DNA of 64,000 bases from Paenibacillus tepidiphilus (GTDB lineage: Bacteria; Bacillota; Bacilli; Paenibacillales; Paenibacillaceae): NCBI RefSeq assembly GCF_008635795.1, contig NZ_VWRQ01000008.1:1-64000 (forward strand). The letters are read 5' to 3'. Position numbers and translations under genes: made by a program. Positions within the stretch are counted from its first letter, which is position 1, and every line of letters starts with the position of its first letter. The notes below the pieces were generated by a model. The model saw only the letters and a list, made by a program, of their open reading frames with translations, did no database searches and was not told the origin of the DNA. Of the stretch, positions 1-8,352 are shown in pieces.

Positions 1-369
1 GAAGAGTTGGCCCGTGCGGCTTTTGACACCGTGAAAGCGAAATGGAGCAAGCTGTACGCCAAAGAAATGCGGTCCTGGGAAGAGCAACTCCCCACTTTGT
101 TGACGTTCTACAAGTACCCGGCACTTATTAAGGAAGCCATCTACACCTCAAATCCGATAGAGCGAATGAACAAGGAGATCCGCAAGCGACTGAAGCCGAT
201 GAACAGTCTAACGAACATGGATGCAGCTGAAAAGGTCATCTACCTCGACGTCATTGACTACAACGAGCGATTTGCAGAACGCGTCATTCGCGGCTTTGGA
301 GACAAAGATGTGAAGGTAAAGTTAAATGAGATGTTTGAAGAACGGTATCCTACACAGTCTGCTGAATAA
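1..369 (+). CDS. IS256-family (mutator-type) transposase, C-terminal part
   Basis: Open from the first base of the window; 122 codons plus stop are visible of a protein usually near 400 residues. The stretch SNPIERMNKEIRKRLKPM carries the NPIERxNxxIRxR signature found close to the last catalytic Glu of IS256-type DDE transposases, and the tail (YLDVIDYNERF) is also typical. It catalyses cut-and-paste or copy-out transposition of its own element. Nothing in the visible part suggests decay. Family assignment is firm; activity cannot be judged from a fragment. Confidence 0.9.
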   Translation, partial: EELARAAFDTVKAKWSKLYAKEMRSWEEQLPTLLTFYKYPALIKEAIYTSNPIERMNKEIRKRLKPMNSLTNMDAAEKVIYLDVIDYNERFAERVIRGFGDKDVKVKLNEMFEERYPTQSAE

Positions 370-401
370 CTCTTGGTGGGGGAGGCCTCCCCCACCAAGA
401 G
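370..401. repeat. Perfect 32-bp palindrome after the transposase
   Basis: The 16 bases CTCTTGGTGGGGGAGG are followed immediately by their exact reverse complement, starting at the base after the transposase stop codon. No U-run follows, so it is not a classical terminator on the plus strand. It may act as an RNA stem protecting or ending the transposase transcript, or be part of the element's subterminal structure. Confidence 0.85.
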
Positions 402-464
402 AACCATCTCACCGATGTCCCAGAAGAATACTTTTACTCTTTTACACAAACTTCTTGACGCTAC

Positions 465-711
465 CTGTATTTACTTTATTTCACCTAAATTAAGTGGCGG
501 AAATCCAATTAGGCTTGTGATCAACCCCCATATAGGTGAAATTAAGTGGCGATTTTCCAACTAGGCTGTGAACAGGGACTGCCAGCAGATTTTAACAGCA
601 AATAGCGGTAATCATCCGGAAATCGGGGAACGGGTAGCGCTGGAAATCCATAATTTCACTGAAGTCACTTACCGGCCTTATCCGGCTTAATCTTATGTTC
701 GAGTTAAATAG
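465..711 (+). repeat. Dispersed intergenic repeat, copy A (left part missing)
   Basis: Contains arm 2 (about 488-511, AATTAAGTGGCGGAAATCC) and arm 3 (541-563, ATTAAGTGGCGATTTTCC) of a repeat also seen at 8038, 39883 and 55173. The right half, with ATCGGGGAACGGG near 620 and CCGGCCTTATCC near 673, matches copy D almost base for base. Arm 1, present in the other copies, is absent because the IS256 end abuts here. Confidence 0.85.
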
Positions 712-731
712 TTAAAAGCTGCCTTCTAAAG

Positions 732-757
732 TCGCCGCACGAGGGCGGCTTTTTTTA
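732..757 (+). terminator. Rho-independent terminator
   Basis: GCCGC and GGCGGC arms close a small loop and are followed by seven T on the plus strand. No plus-strand gene lies immediately upstream apart from the insertion sequence, so it may belong to a gene that preceded the repeat before the insertion. Confidence 0.6.
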
Positions 758-817
758 ATGTCCATCAGTTGCCGTGGCTGAACGGGATGGAGCTTCCAGC
801 AATCGTGCTGCACACTT

Positions 818-851
818 AAACAAGCCGCTCTTTCCGAAGAGCGGCTTGTTT
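818..851 (-). terminator. Terminator of the solute-binding protein gene
   Basis: AAACAAGCCGCTC and GAGCGGCTTGTTT form a 13-bp perfect stem with an eight-base loop, 30 bases past the stop of the minus-strand gene at 883. Short T-tracts on both sides would let it work in either direction. Confidence 0.75.
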
Positions 852-882
852 GGTGAATTTCGATGGTCTCCGGGCCTATCGC

Positions 883-2529
883 TTACTCTCCCTGCCCCTG
901 CTCCCCCCGCGCATTCGCCTCCCGCAGTACCTCAGCCCCGCCGGCCGTGAGGAACTCCTGCACGAACTCGCCGAACTCCTCCAGCGGCCGTTCGCCGGTG
1001 ATGAAGGCGATGTAGGCCTGGTTCCGCAGCTTGATCAGCTCGGGGCCGTTCTTGACCAGGGAGGGCGTGGCGATCTCTAGAGCGTTGTAGATACCGTCCC
1101 GGTCCAGCCCCAGGTTTGCTGCCCACTGCTCCCGGCGGCTGGTGGGCATCATCGGCACCGTCATGCCGATTCCTGCGCCGATTGTATTCGTGTAGCTGAA
1201 CATCTGGTCATAGGGAGGCAGCGGGACAATATCCTGCTTCGCGGCATCTGCCCATTCCCAGTGCGTGCCCTGAATGCCGTTCTTCATGGCAGCGTCGGTG
1301 TCCGGATCGGGATTGGCGCTGACGTAATCGAGTATCTGCAGAATGGCTGCAAGCTTGCCCGGCTCCTTCGCGGCGTCCGCGCCGATAGCGGTGAAGCTCA
1401 TCAGCATGTCGTAGGCTTTGGCACCGCGTTTGCCCTCCGGGCCGCTGACCGGCCGGCCGAACACGATCTTCGCCTGCGGGTTCTTGGCCGTCAGCTCCTT
1501 CGCGTTAAACGTGGCTGCCACCGGTACCTCTTCAAGCTTCCTCCCGTCATCGTAGCTCCAGGTCATATAGTCGCCGTCCTGAATCCAGTGATAATAATTA
1601 CCCATGGAAGTCATGCCGATCCGTCCATCGATAAAGGCATGGGACAGATGCTTGTAGCCGCCGGTGTTCTCTCCGGTGATGAATTCCGGATCGATTACTC
1701 CGTCCTTGTACCACTTGCGGAGATAGTGCAGGGCTTCCAGCATCTCCGGCTGCAAAGCACCGATAACCAGCTGCCCGTCCTTCTCACTGAAATAGAGCTG
1801 GTCGGTGAAGACCAGCTGTCCGAAAGCGCCGAAGACGACGTTCATCCCTTCCAGGGACAGGCCATAGGTGTCCTTGATGCCGTTACCGTCGGGGTCGCCG
1901 TTCGCAAAGGCATAGATGACCTTCTCGAAATCGGCCAATGAATCCGGCACCGGCAGGCCCAGCTTGTCGAGCCAATCCTGGCGGTAAACCACGGGTACGT
2001 GGTAGATGTTGGTGGGATTGACGACAGGGATGCCGTAGATAGCGCCGCCGATTCTGCCGTAATTCTGATAAGCGGGCGCATTCTCCCGGAGTGCCTTCAT
2101 GATATTGGGTGCGTATGTGTTCAGCATCTCCTCAGGAATCTCGGCCAACAGTCCTTGCTGCTGGTATTTCAGCAGATCCTGTGTCTGTCTGACCCGGAAC
2201 AGGTCCGGCACCGAGCCTTGGACCAGCTTCAGATTAAGCAGCGACTCGTATTTAATGTTCTCCAGGTTCCAGATGTCGAGATCGACATGGAATTTCTCCT
2301 CTAACTGCCGAACCAGCACCGCATCCTCCGGCACCGGCAGGTTCTGATGCATAGTCCAGGAGATGGTGTAGTCTGGCGCATCAGCAGCGGGTGTGGATGC
2401 GCCTTGCGGCGGCTCTTGCGCTGCGGACAGCCTGCCCTGCATATCGCAGCCGCTCATAAGACCTAGAACCAGCCAACAAACAGGAACGGCAATGAAGGCC
2501 GACAAACGCCGGAATGATTTGTTGCCCAT
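883..2529 (-). CDS. Extracellular solute-binding lipoprotein (LplA-like)
   Basis: 548 residues from the ATG at 2529, which has GGGAGGGGG five bases upstream; a longer GTG start lacks this spacing. An N-terminal hydrophobic segment ends in a lipobox (LMSGC), so the protein should be a membrane-anchored lipoprotein. Size, the YTISWTMHQNLPVPEDAVL-type N-terminus and the RKWYKDGVIDPEF motif match the large ABC sugar-binding proteins related to LplA/YtcQ. It lies 29 bp downstream of the AraC-type sensor at 2559-4898 on the same strand and probably shares its transcript. No permease or ATPase genes are nearby, so it either feeds a transporter encoded elsewhere or serves as a ligand receptor. The ligand is unknown. 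Confidence 0.88.
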   Translation of the reverse strand: MGNKSFRRLSAFIAVPVCWLVLGLMSGCDMQGRLSAAQEPPQGASTPAADAPDYTISWTMHQNLPVPEDAVLVRQLEEKFHVDLDIWNLENIKYESLLNLKLVQGSVPDLFRVRQTQDLLKYQQQGLLAEIPEEMLNTYAPNIMKALRENAPAYQNYGRIGGAIYGIPVVNPTNIYHVPVVYRQDWLDKLGLPVPDSLADFEKVIYAFANGDPDGNGIKDTYGLSLEGMNVVFGAFGQLVFTDQLYFSEKDGQLVIGALQPEMLEALHYLRKWYKDGVIDPEFITGENTGGYKHLSHAFIDGRIGMTSMGNYYHWIQDGDYMTWSYDDGRKLEEVPVAATFNAKELTAKNPQAKIVFGRPVSGPEGKRGAKAYDMLMSFTAIGADAAKEPGKLAAILQILDYVSANPDPDTDAAMKNGIQGTHWEWADAAKQDIVPLPPYDQMFSYTNTIGAGIGMTVPMMPTSRREQWAANLGLDRDGIYNALEIATPSLVKNGPELIKLRNQAYIAFITGERPLEEFGEFVQEFLTAGGAEVLREANARGEQGQGE

Positions 2530-2558
2530 AGAAGCCCCCTCCCTGATCACAGACTGAC

Positions 2559-4898
2559 CTACGCCTGCAGCGGCTGCGCCTCATGGACGGTCCGCAAGTA
2601 GTTCCCCGGAGTACAGCCGTACAACTCCTTGAACCGTTTGATGAAGTAAGCCGTCGTGCCGTAGCCGACCGCAGCCGCAATCTGATCCACTGTCATCTTA
2701 TTGCCCTCGATCAGCAGCCGGGCCCGTTCCATCCGCCGTCCGGTGACGTAATCGGTGTAGGTGACACCGAGTTCTTCCTTAAAGAGCTTGCTGAGATATT
2801 TCGGGCTGATGAACACCTGTGTGGACACGGCATCCAGGGACAAATCGCCAGCCAGATCGCGTTCAATATACAGCTTGGCCGTCTCAATCGTGGACAGCGC
2901 CCGGTCGCTGTTGCGTTTCTCCGTTCCGGTGATGAAGGTGGTCAGCGAAGCGACCAGCCATTCCTGAACATGCCGAATGTTGGGCAGCGCAATATACTCG
3001 TTATACAAATCCGTATGGCCGCCGATGGAAGGCTTATAACGGATGCTCTTTAGATAATCGGAGTAGATGAACACGGTATTGGCCAGCACAAAATGGCAAT
3101 AATCGGCGGAGTAGCGGCCTTCCTGCAGCGCAGCCGTGAGCTGCAGGGCAGCGGCAACCAGCTCATCCAGCTGGCGGGCCTGCAGCTTCTCTTTGAATTT
3201 CACGAGCACGGATTGCGGCAGTTCCTCCGCACTGTTCTCCCGTTCCAGAAGCTGCGGGTCCTGAAGCAGAGGCACTTCCGGCAGGAAGTAGGCGTACTTC
3301 AGCAGCGTCTGCGCTTCAGAGTAGCTGAGATGCAGCGCGGTCAGCTCCTGCACCCAGCCGCCCCGGGCAAGCTGCACCTCCAGGCCGAGCTGCCGCCGGC
3401 CCTCAGCCGCTACCCGGTGTGCGAGCTGCTCCGGCAGCGTTGCCGATGCTTCACCGGCGCAGATAATCGCTGCTACCCGCTTGTCCGGAAGCTCTGCGGC
3501 GATAATTCGGCTTCCCGGCAGCGGCAGGCGCTCCAGCTGATCAATGATGCCGTGCATCATGCGCTGGATATCCGCCGGGCTGAGCTGCGCTGAGGCTGCC
3601 CTGGAATGAATCAGCAGGCAGCAGTAATAGCCGTATTCCGGGAGTTCACCCAGGCATTGCAGCTTGTCTGCGAGCTCCTCGCGGGTATAGATGCCTTGGA
3701 GGAGATTCAGGACCGCGCGCTGCTTGAGGATCGGGCTGCTGGCCTGCAGCGACTCTTCCAGATTGCTGACTTTATCGCTTAACTGGTCAAAGGCGGAGTC
3801 AATCAGCCTGAATTCATTCAGCGCTTGTCCGGATGCAGTTCCGGAGAGGTCCTTAATCCTCCCGACAACCCGCTTGAGCGGGCGGTAGCTGACTTTGGCG
3901 AGAACCCCGGACATGCCGAGGCCCAGCAAGAGAACGAGCAGGCAGACGGCAACGATCAGATTGCGGATCAGCATCCAATTCGCATAGAACAGGTCCGCCG
4001 GTGCAGCGCTGAATAGGGTCCAGCCGGTGGACGGCAAGGCCTCATAGGAGATCATATAGGAAGTGCCCTCAATCTTCTCGCCGAAGCTTCCGGCTGCAGC
4101 GGGGCCGGACAGGACGTCCTTAATGCTGGAGGCGAAGGGGGCAGCCTGGACAGCCGTCTCCTGCTCCCGGCCCGCCATCCCCGCGATAATAGTGCCGGAT
4201 GGATCTACAATGAAGCTGCTCTGGTATTCCGCAGGCAGCATATTTCCGATAATCGCGTTAATCGCGCTTTCCTTGACGTCAATGGCGATAACCAGATCGC
4301 TGTCGGCACCCGAAGCCTGAAAAGGATAGCTGTGTGCGTAGGTAATCAGCCGGTTGCCGCTCCCCCCGGGCACACTGGAGACGATATCCTCCGGCACCCA
4401 CCGCGCTTCCGTCCATAGGCTGCTGCGCGGATTCTGCGCCATCCTGAGGGTCCAGTTATCCCACACCGCTGCGCTCTCTCCCTGATGGACATTATATTTC
4501 AGCCCATAGAGTGAGGAGAGCATAACCTGCTGCCGCGGGGCATACAGATGCACTGCCTGCACCACATCGGGATTGCTTGCTACCTGAGCTTTGAGCATGT
4601 CCTGGAGCTGGCTGATTCTGCTCAGACTAGTCCCCAAAGCATCCTCGGTCAACAGGCGCAGCGCTGCCGTCTGATGGAGCGAGACCTCCAGATAAATCTG
4701 CTGAATCCGCTGAAGCACGGAGGCTTCAATGGTTCCCGCTGTATTGTTAAGAATCAGCTGATTCCGGCTCCGCAGCTCTTCCTTATAATGGCTGGAGAAT
4801 AATACATAGAAGACAGAACAGAGCGAGAGAACGATGACAAGAACAATAGACACGTATGAAATTGCGAGACTGGTGAATGCTGAGTTCCATTTTTTCAA
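2559..4898 (-). CDS. Membrane-bound AraC-family transcriptional regulator
   Basis: 779 residues. An N-terminal membrane segment (about 8-32) and a second one (about 300-325) flank an extracellular sensor region resembling a Cache domain. A linker of about 330 residues leads to a C-terminal AraC double helix-turn-helix (about 675-775) with VFISPKYLSKLFKEELG and GYGTTAYFIKRFKELYG. This fused sensor-regulator type is abundant in Paenibacillus and usually governs the neighbouring carbohydrate uptake genes; here the only partner is the solute-binding lipoprotein downstream. It likely senses an extracellular ligand and activates its own cluster. The family is clear; the ligand is not. Confidence 0.9.
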   Translation of the reverse strand: MKKWNSAFTSLAISYVSIVLVIVLSLCSVFYVLFSSHYKEELRSRNQLILNNTAGTIEASVLQRIQQIYLEVSLHQTAALRLLTEDALGTSLSRISQLQDMLKAQVASNPDVVQAVHLYAPRQQVMLSSLYGLKYNVHQGESAAVWDNWTLRMAQNPRSSLWTEARWVPEDIVSSVPGGSGNRLITYAHSYPFQASGADSDLVIAIDVKESAINAIIGNMLPAEYQSSFIVDPSGTIIAGMAGREQETAVQAAPFASSIKDVLSGPAAAGSFGEKIEGTSYMISYEALPSTGWTLFSAAPADLFYANWMLIRNLIVAVCLLVLLLGLGMSGVLAKVSYRPLKRVVGRIKDLSGTASGQALNEFRLIDSAFDQLSDKVSNLEESLQASSPILKQRAVLNLLQGIYTREELADKLQCLGELPEYGYYCCLLIHSRAASAQLSPADIQRMMHGIIDQLERLPLPGSRIIAAELPDKRVAAIICAGEASATLPEQLAHRVAAEGRRQLGLEVQLARGGWVQELTALHLSYSEAQTLLKYAYFLPEVPLLQDPQLLERENSAEELPQSVLVKFKEKLQARQLDELVAAALQLTAALQEGRYSADYCHFVLANTVFIYSDYLKSIRYKPSIGGHTDLYNEYIALPNIRHVQEWLVASLTTFITGTEKRNSDRALSTIETAKLYIERDLAGDLSLDAVSTQVFISPKYLSKLFKEELGVTYTDYVTGRRMERARLLIEGNKMTVDQIAAAVGYGTTAYFIKRFKELYGCTPGNYLRTVHEAQPLQA

Positions 4899-5105
4899 GG
4901 CGTACTCTCCTCCCAGGCGGATTATACACTACCCTCCGGCACACCTATTCATGATTTATGTAAAAAGAATATTAAATTGCAGATTTCGCCCGAAATGCTC
5001 CCAAAGCGACAGAATTGCGAAATCGTCTTATTGATGCCCGGCCGGGCCGGATGCTACACTCGGACCGATTCAAACCGAAACCAAATAGGATGGGAGCTAA
5101 ATCAC

Positions 5106-7697
5106 TTGAACACGAAGTCTACCAAAAAGCTGTTATCTGTCGCTGCGGGTCTCGCTATTCTCGCGAATGCTGTTGCAGTACCTCCTGCAGGTGCCGTCGG
5201 TTCCGGTTCTTCCATAGAGCTGCCGGCTGCCCCGGGATGGGGGCATTTCGTCGACAACTACAAGAACAACACATCGGTGAATCTGGCGGTATACGCCAAC
5301 CCGGCCATCGGCATCCTCTCCGGATTCCTTGAGCTGTGGACACCTGGCACCTCCTGGGATAATGGAACGAAGCTGAACAGCGCCATCCTGGACGCCAACA
5401 TTCAATATGTAGCAGACATTGCAGCTACGCGTACCAAAGCCGAAGAAGATATGGCTTATTACGATGACCGGCGCAACCAGACTTATGGTGCTATTGATGG
5501 GCTTGGATCGCTGTCCGGGGTGTACCGCCAGATCACCGGAACCTATACTACCATTACCGATATTCCGGCGGATGCCACTACAGTGAAGTACACCGACGGC
5601 AACGGCACGAACAAGGGCGGCAACTCCGATTCCGAGCTGGGCGCCATGGTCGATCTGATCGGAACGATCCGCGGCAACTATGCTTCAACCAATCCGGCAA
5701 AAGCCTTCTACAGCTACATGCGCCCATTCCGCTGGAAGGACACCTCGGTCATCGTGCCGACCCTGGTTCCGGCGAAGAGCAGCACGCCGGCTACGGACGG
5801 CGGCTTTCCGAGCGGACACACGAATGCTTCTTATCTCGCCGCACTGTCGCTTGCTTACGCGGTGCCTGAACGGTTCCAGGAGCTGCTGACCCGCGCCTCG
5901 GAAATGGGCAACAACCGGATTGTGGCCGGGATGCATTCGCCGTTCGATGTCATGGGCGGACGCATGATGGCGACGGCGCTGGCCGCAGCCACGCTGGCCG
6001 ACCCGGATAATGCTGCACTCAAGCAGGAAGCTTACGACCAGGCGCATGAGGTGCTCCTGAAGCAGACCGGCACAGCGGAAGACCGGTTCAGCGATTATGC
6101 CAAGAATAAAGCTCAGTTCACGCAGCGCCTGACTTATAATTTCCCGCAGATTAACTCCGTGACGCAGCCGATGGTTGTACCTAAGGGAGCGGAAGTGCTG
6201 CTGGAGACCCGCCTGCCTTATCTGAGCGCGGAGCAGCGCCGCGCAGTGCTGGCGACCACCGGCATTGCATCCGGCTACCCGCTGCTGGATGATCCGGAAG
6301 GCTGGGGACGGCTGAATCTGTTCGCAGCAGCGGATGGGTACGGCGCCTTGACTTCCGACGTGACGGTAACCATGGATGCCGCTAAGGGCGGATTCCATGC
6401 GGCAGACCGCTGGCGCAACGATATCTCCGGCTCCGGCGAGCTGACCAAGGAAGGCACGGGCACCTTGACCCTGACTGGCAGCAATACGTATTCCGGCGGT
6501 ACGGAGATCAATGCCGGTACGCTGGAAGGCGATTCGGCTACGGCGTTCGGCAGCGGCGATGTGGTGAACAACCGCGGCTCCGTCGTGGAGAACGTCTACG
6601 GCAAATTGACAGTCGGCGGCGACTTCGAACAAGCTGCCGAAGGTAGCCTTGAGCTGAATCTGACCGGCGAGGGCGATGTGCTGGAGGTTAAAGGCGCAGT
6701 GAAGGCCGGAGGGAAACTCGAGGTGAACATCGTAAACAACTATGTGCCGGCTGAGGGCGTACTGACGCTGATCACCCATGGCGATGGACAGCGCAGCGGC
6801 CAATTCGGCTCCGTCGAGGTCAACGGTCTGCCAAGCACGCACACCGCGCATATTGACTATCAGAACAACCGGATCGCATTGGTGATCGACGATACGACCA
6901 ACAACGGTAGCTCGAACTCCGGCGGATCGAATTCGGGCGGTTCCAACTCTGGCGGCACTACCGGCGGCACAGCTACGCCGACTCCGACACCAACGCCATC
7001 GGCGACTCCGGCACCAACAGGGCAGCCGGGAACAGCTACCCCGGCGCCTGAAGTGAACCCGTTCCAGGCGGGCGTTGTCAGCCGCGATGATGTGCTGAAG
7101 AGTGTGAATGATGCCATCGCCGCCACGCAGAACCAGAGCAAGACGTTCAGCGACACTGCCGGACATTGGGGCAGTAGCACTATTGGAGCAGCGGTGAAGC
7201 TGCAGATTGTTGACGGCTATGCGGACGGCTCCTTCCGTCCGAACGCTACGGTGACCCGGGCGGAATTCGCAGCGATGATTGCCCGCGCTTTCGGGCTGGC
7301 TGAGCGTACTGCCGCGGGCGGCTTCTCCGACACCGGCTCGAATTGGGCCGCCGGTTATATCGACGCACTGTCTGAGAAGGGGGTTATCACCGGCTATGCG
7401 GACGGCAGCTTTAAGCCGGCTGCGGCCATCACCCGTGCCGAAATGGTGACGATCATCGGCCGGGTACTGAATCTGGCCGCGCTGCAGAACGGCTCCGCCG
7501 CAGGCTTCACGGATGTGAGCGGGGATTACTGGGCTGCCGCCGCCATCCAGCAGGCCTCCGCCGCTAATCTGATACAGGGCGTATCGGCTTCCGCCTTCGC
7601 CCCGAAGAACAACGCGACCCGCGCCGAAGCTGTGGCGCTGATCATCCGCGCACTGCAGAGCGACAGCTCGGTCAAGGCGTTGATTGACGGATTGTAA
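5106..7697 (+). CDS. Secreted PAP2-type acid phosphatase with autotransporter-like repeat and three SLH domains
   Basis: 863 residues from a TTG at 5106 preceded by GGGAG; the reading frame is open further upstream but without a good ribosome site. A signal peptide ends near PAGA. The class A phosphatase signature is complete: KAFYSYMRP (KX6RP, about 199-207), PSGHT (235-239) and RIVAGMHSPFD (R271, H277, D281). A beta-strand repeat of the autotransporter-associated type follows (about 435-475, LTLTGSNTYSGGTEINAG). Then come a Ser/Gly and Thr/Pro linker and three SLH repeats (about 665-845, e.g. GYADGSFRPNATVTRAEF). It should dephosphorylate substrates at the cell surface while held by SLH binding to pyruvylated wall polymers. 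A single-gene transcript is likely, with a terminator at 7715. Confidence 0.9.
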   Translation: MNTKSTKKLLSVAAGLAILANAVAVPPAGAVGSGSSIELPAAPGWGHFVDNYKNNTSVNLAVYANPAIGILSGFLELWTPGTSWDNGTKLNSAILDANIQYVADIAATRTKAEEDMAYYDDRRNQTYGAIDGLGSLSGVYRQITGTYTTITDIPADATTVKYTDGNGTNKGGNSDSELGAMVDLIGTIRGNYASTNPAKAFYSYMRPFRWKDTSVIVPTLVPAKSSTPATDGGFPSGHTNASYLAALSLAYAVPERFQELLTRASEMGNNRIVAGMHSPFDVMGGRMMATALAAATLADPDNAALKQEAYDQAHEVLLKQTGTAEDRFSDYAKNKAQFTQRLTYNFPQINSVTQPMVVPKGAEVLLETRLPYLSAEQRRAVLATTGIASGYPLLDDPEGWGRLNLFAAADGYGALTSDVTVTMDAAKGGFHAADRWRNDISGSGELTKEGTGTLTLTGSNTYSGGTEINAGTLEGDSATAFGSGDVVNNRGSVVENVYGKLTVGGDFEQAAEGSLELNLTGEGDVLEVKGAVKAGGKLEVNIVNNYVPAEGVLTLITHGDGQRSGQFGSVEVNGLPSTHTAHIDYQNNRIALVIDDTTNNGSSNSGGSNSGGSNSGGTTGGTATPTPTPTPSATPAPTGQPGTATPAPEVNPFQAGVVSRDDVLKSVNDAIAATQNQSKTFSDTAGHWGSSTIGAAVKLQIVDGYADGSFRPNATVTRAEFAAMIARAFGLAERTAAGGFSDTGSNWAAGYIDALSEKGVITGYADGSFKPAAAITRAEMVTIIGRVLNLAALQNGSAAGFTDVSGDYWAAAAIQQASAANLIQGVSASAFAPKNNATRAEAVALIIRALQSDSSVKALIDGL

Positions 7698-7714
7698 TAA
7701 GGGTAATTCTATGC

Positions 7715-7750
7715 AAGAGGGGCTCTGTCTTTAAGACAGGGCCTCTTTTT
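7715..7750 (+). terminator. Terminator of the SLH phosphatase gene
   Basis: AGAGG...CTGTC pairs with GACAGGGCCTCT around a TTTAA loop and is followed by five T, 18 bases after the stop codon. Confidence 0.85.
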
Positions 7751-7755
7751 GCTGC

Positions 7756-7983
7756 TTGGCCGATGGGCAGGCGTGTCTGGGCGACGCAACCACAGCGTTC
7801 TTTACTTTTATGGGAGCATTCGGCACAATAATGAGCGTAATCTGGTCAGGAAATTAAACTGCTGGTGCTGCTGTTGGGCTATTGGCCGAGTTGAACTCTG
7901 AGAAACAAGCGCTGTCACAGTTACTAGTTGCTGAGAGTAGAGAAATTAAGAAATTCAGGGCCGGATTGTGGCCGAATGTCTAA
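7756..7983 (+). pseudogene. Possible gene relic with an in-frame stop
   Basis: In one frame the region reads as a hydrophobic stretch (FFTFMGAFGTIMSVIW), then TAA at 7855-7857, then without frame change LLAELNSEKQALSQLLVAES and a second stop at 7981. The two halves look like pieces of one small membrane protein broken by a nonsense change. There is no convincing ribosome site and I do not recognise the family, so this may be chance. Confidence 0.25.
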
Positions 7984-8037
7984 ACCTCTGCTTTAGCCGG
8001 GCCAACCCTCGGATTAAACTTAGTCGGTCACTGAAAA

Positions 8038-8275
8038 TAGTTTGATAATCGCACACTAATTTTGTCCTTTTTATGGATTTCAGCCATCTTGTTTGATTAT
8101 CGCCACTTAATCTGGGCGATATGGGTGTGATAGCTGATTTACCACCATATTAGGTTGCGATTATCCATCTAGAGTTGGGATCTACCTCCATATAGGTGAA
8201 ATTAAGTGGCGATTTTCCAACTGCGGTGTGCGAATAGGGGGCTGCCTTCCATCCGTTATAGCTATTTAGAGCTGA
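8038..8275 (+). repeat. Dispersed intergenic repeat, copy B
   Basis: Begins TAGTTTGATAATCGCACAC, has arm 1 (GATTATCGCCACTTAATC, 8095-8112), a worn arm 2 (about 8147-8171) and arm 3 (ATTAAGTGGCGATTTTCC, 8201-8222). It keeps the conserved GGTGTGCGA...GGGGCTGCC that follows arm 3 but lacks most of the right half seen in copies A and D. Confidence 0.85.
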
Positions 8276-8280
8276 CTTTG

Positions 8281-8331
8281 TATTAAAAACAATAGCCCGG
8301 TTAACCGCAGAGCGCAGCCTACCGGGCTATT
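8281..8331 (-). terminator. Terminator of the hxlAB transcript
   Basis: AATAGCCCGGT (8291-8301) and ACCGGGCTATT (8321-8331) form an 11-bp perfect stem. On the minus strand it is followed by TTGTTTTTAAT, 22 bases beyond the hxlB stop. Confidence 0.85.
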
Positions 8332-8352
8332 CTATATTATAAGAAGAATCAG

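Larger units (their letters stand above)
1..464 (+). mobile_element. IS256-family insertion sequence, 3' part
   Basis: The window opens inside an insertion sequence. The transposase C-terminus (1-369) is followed by a 32-bp perfect palindrome and then, near 442-464, by TTACACAAACTTCTTGACG and a few more bases, which resembles the terminal inverted repeats of IS256-type elements. The opposite end lies outside the window, so the boundary and any target duplication cannot be proven. Downstream sequence joins directly into a copy of a dispersed repeat that lacks its left arm, which suggests insertion into that repeat. Confidence 0.7.

Noticed and set aside
465..711. CRISPR-like interpretation of the ATTAAGTGGCG arms
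   Set aside because: Arms are in mixed orientation, only three per element, with conserved rather than variable spacers, and no cas genes are near.
5685..7166. Long minus-strand open frame opposite the SLH phosphatase gene
   Set aside because: It mirrors the GC-rich codon pattern of the real gene, has no ribosome site and shows low-complexity Arg/Ala composition.
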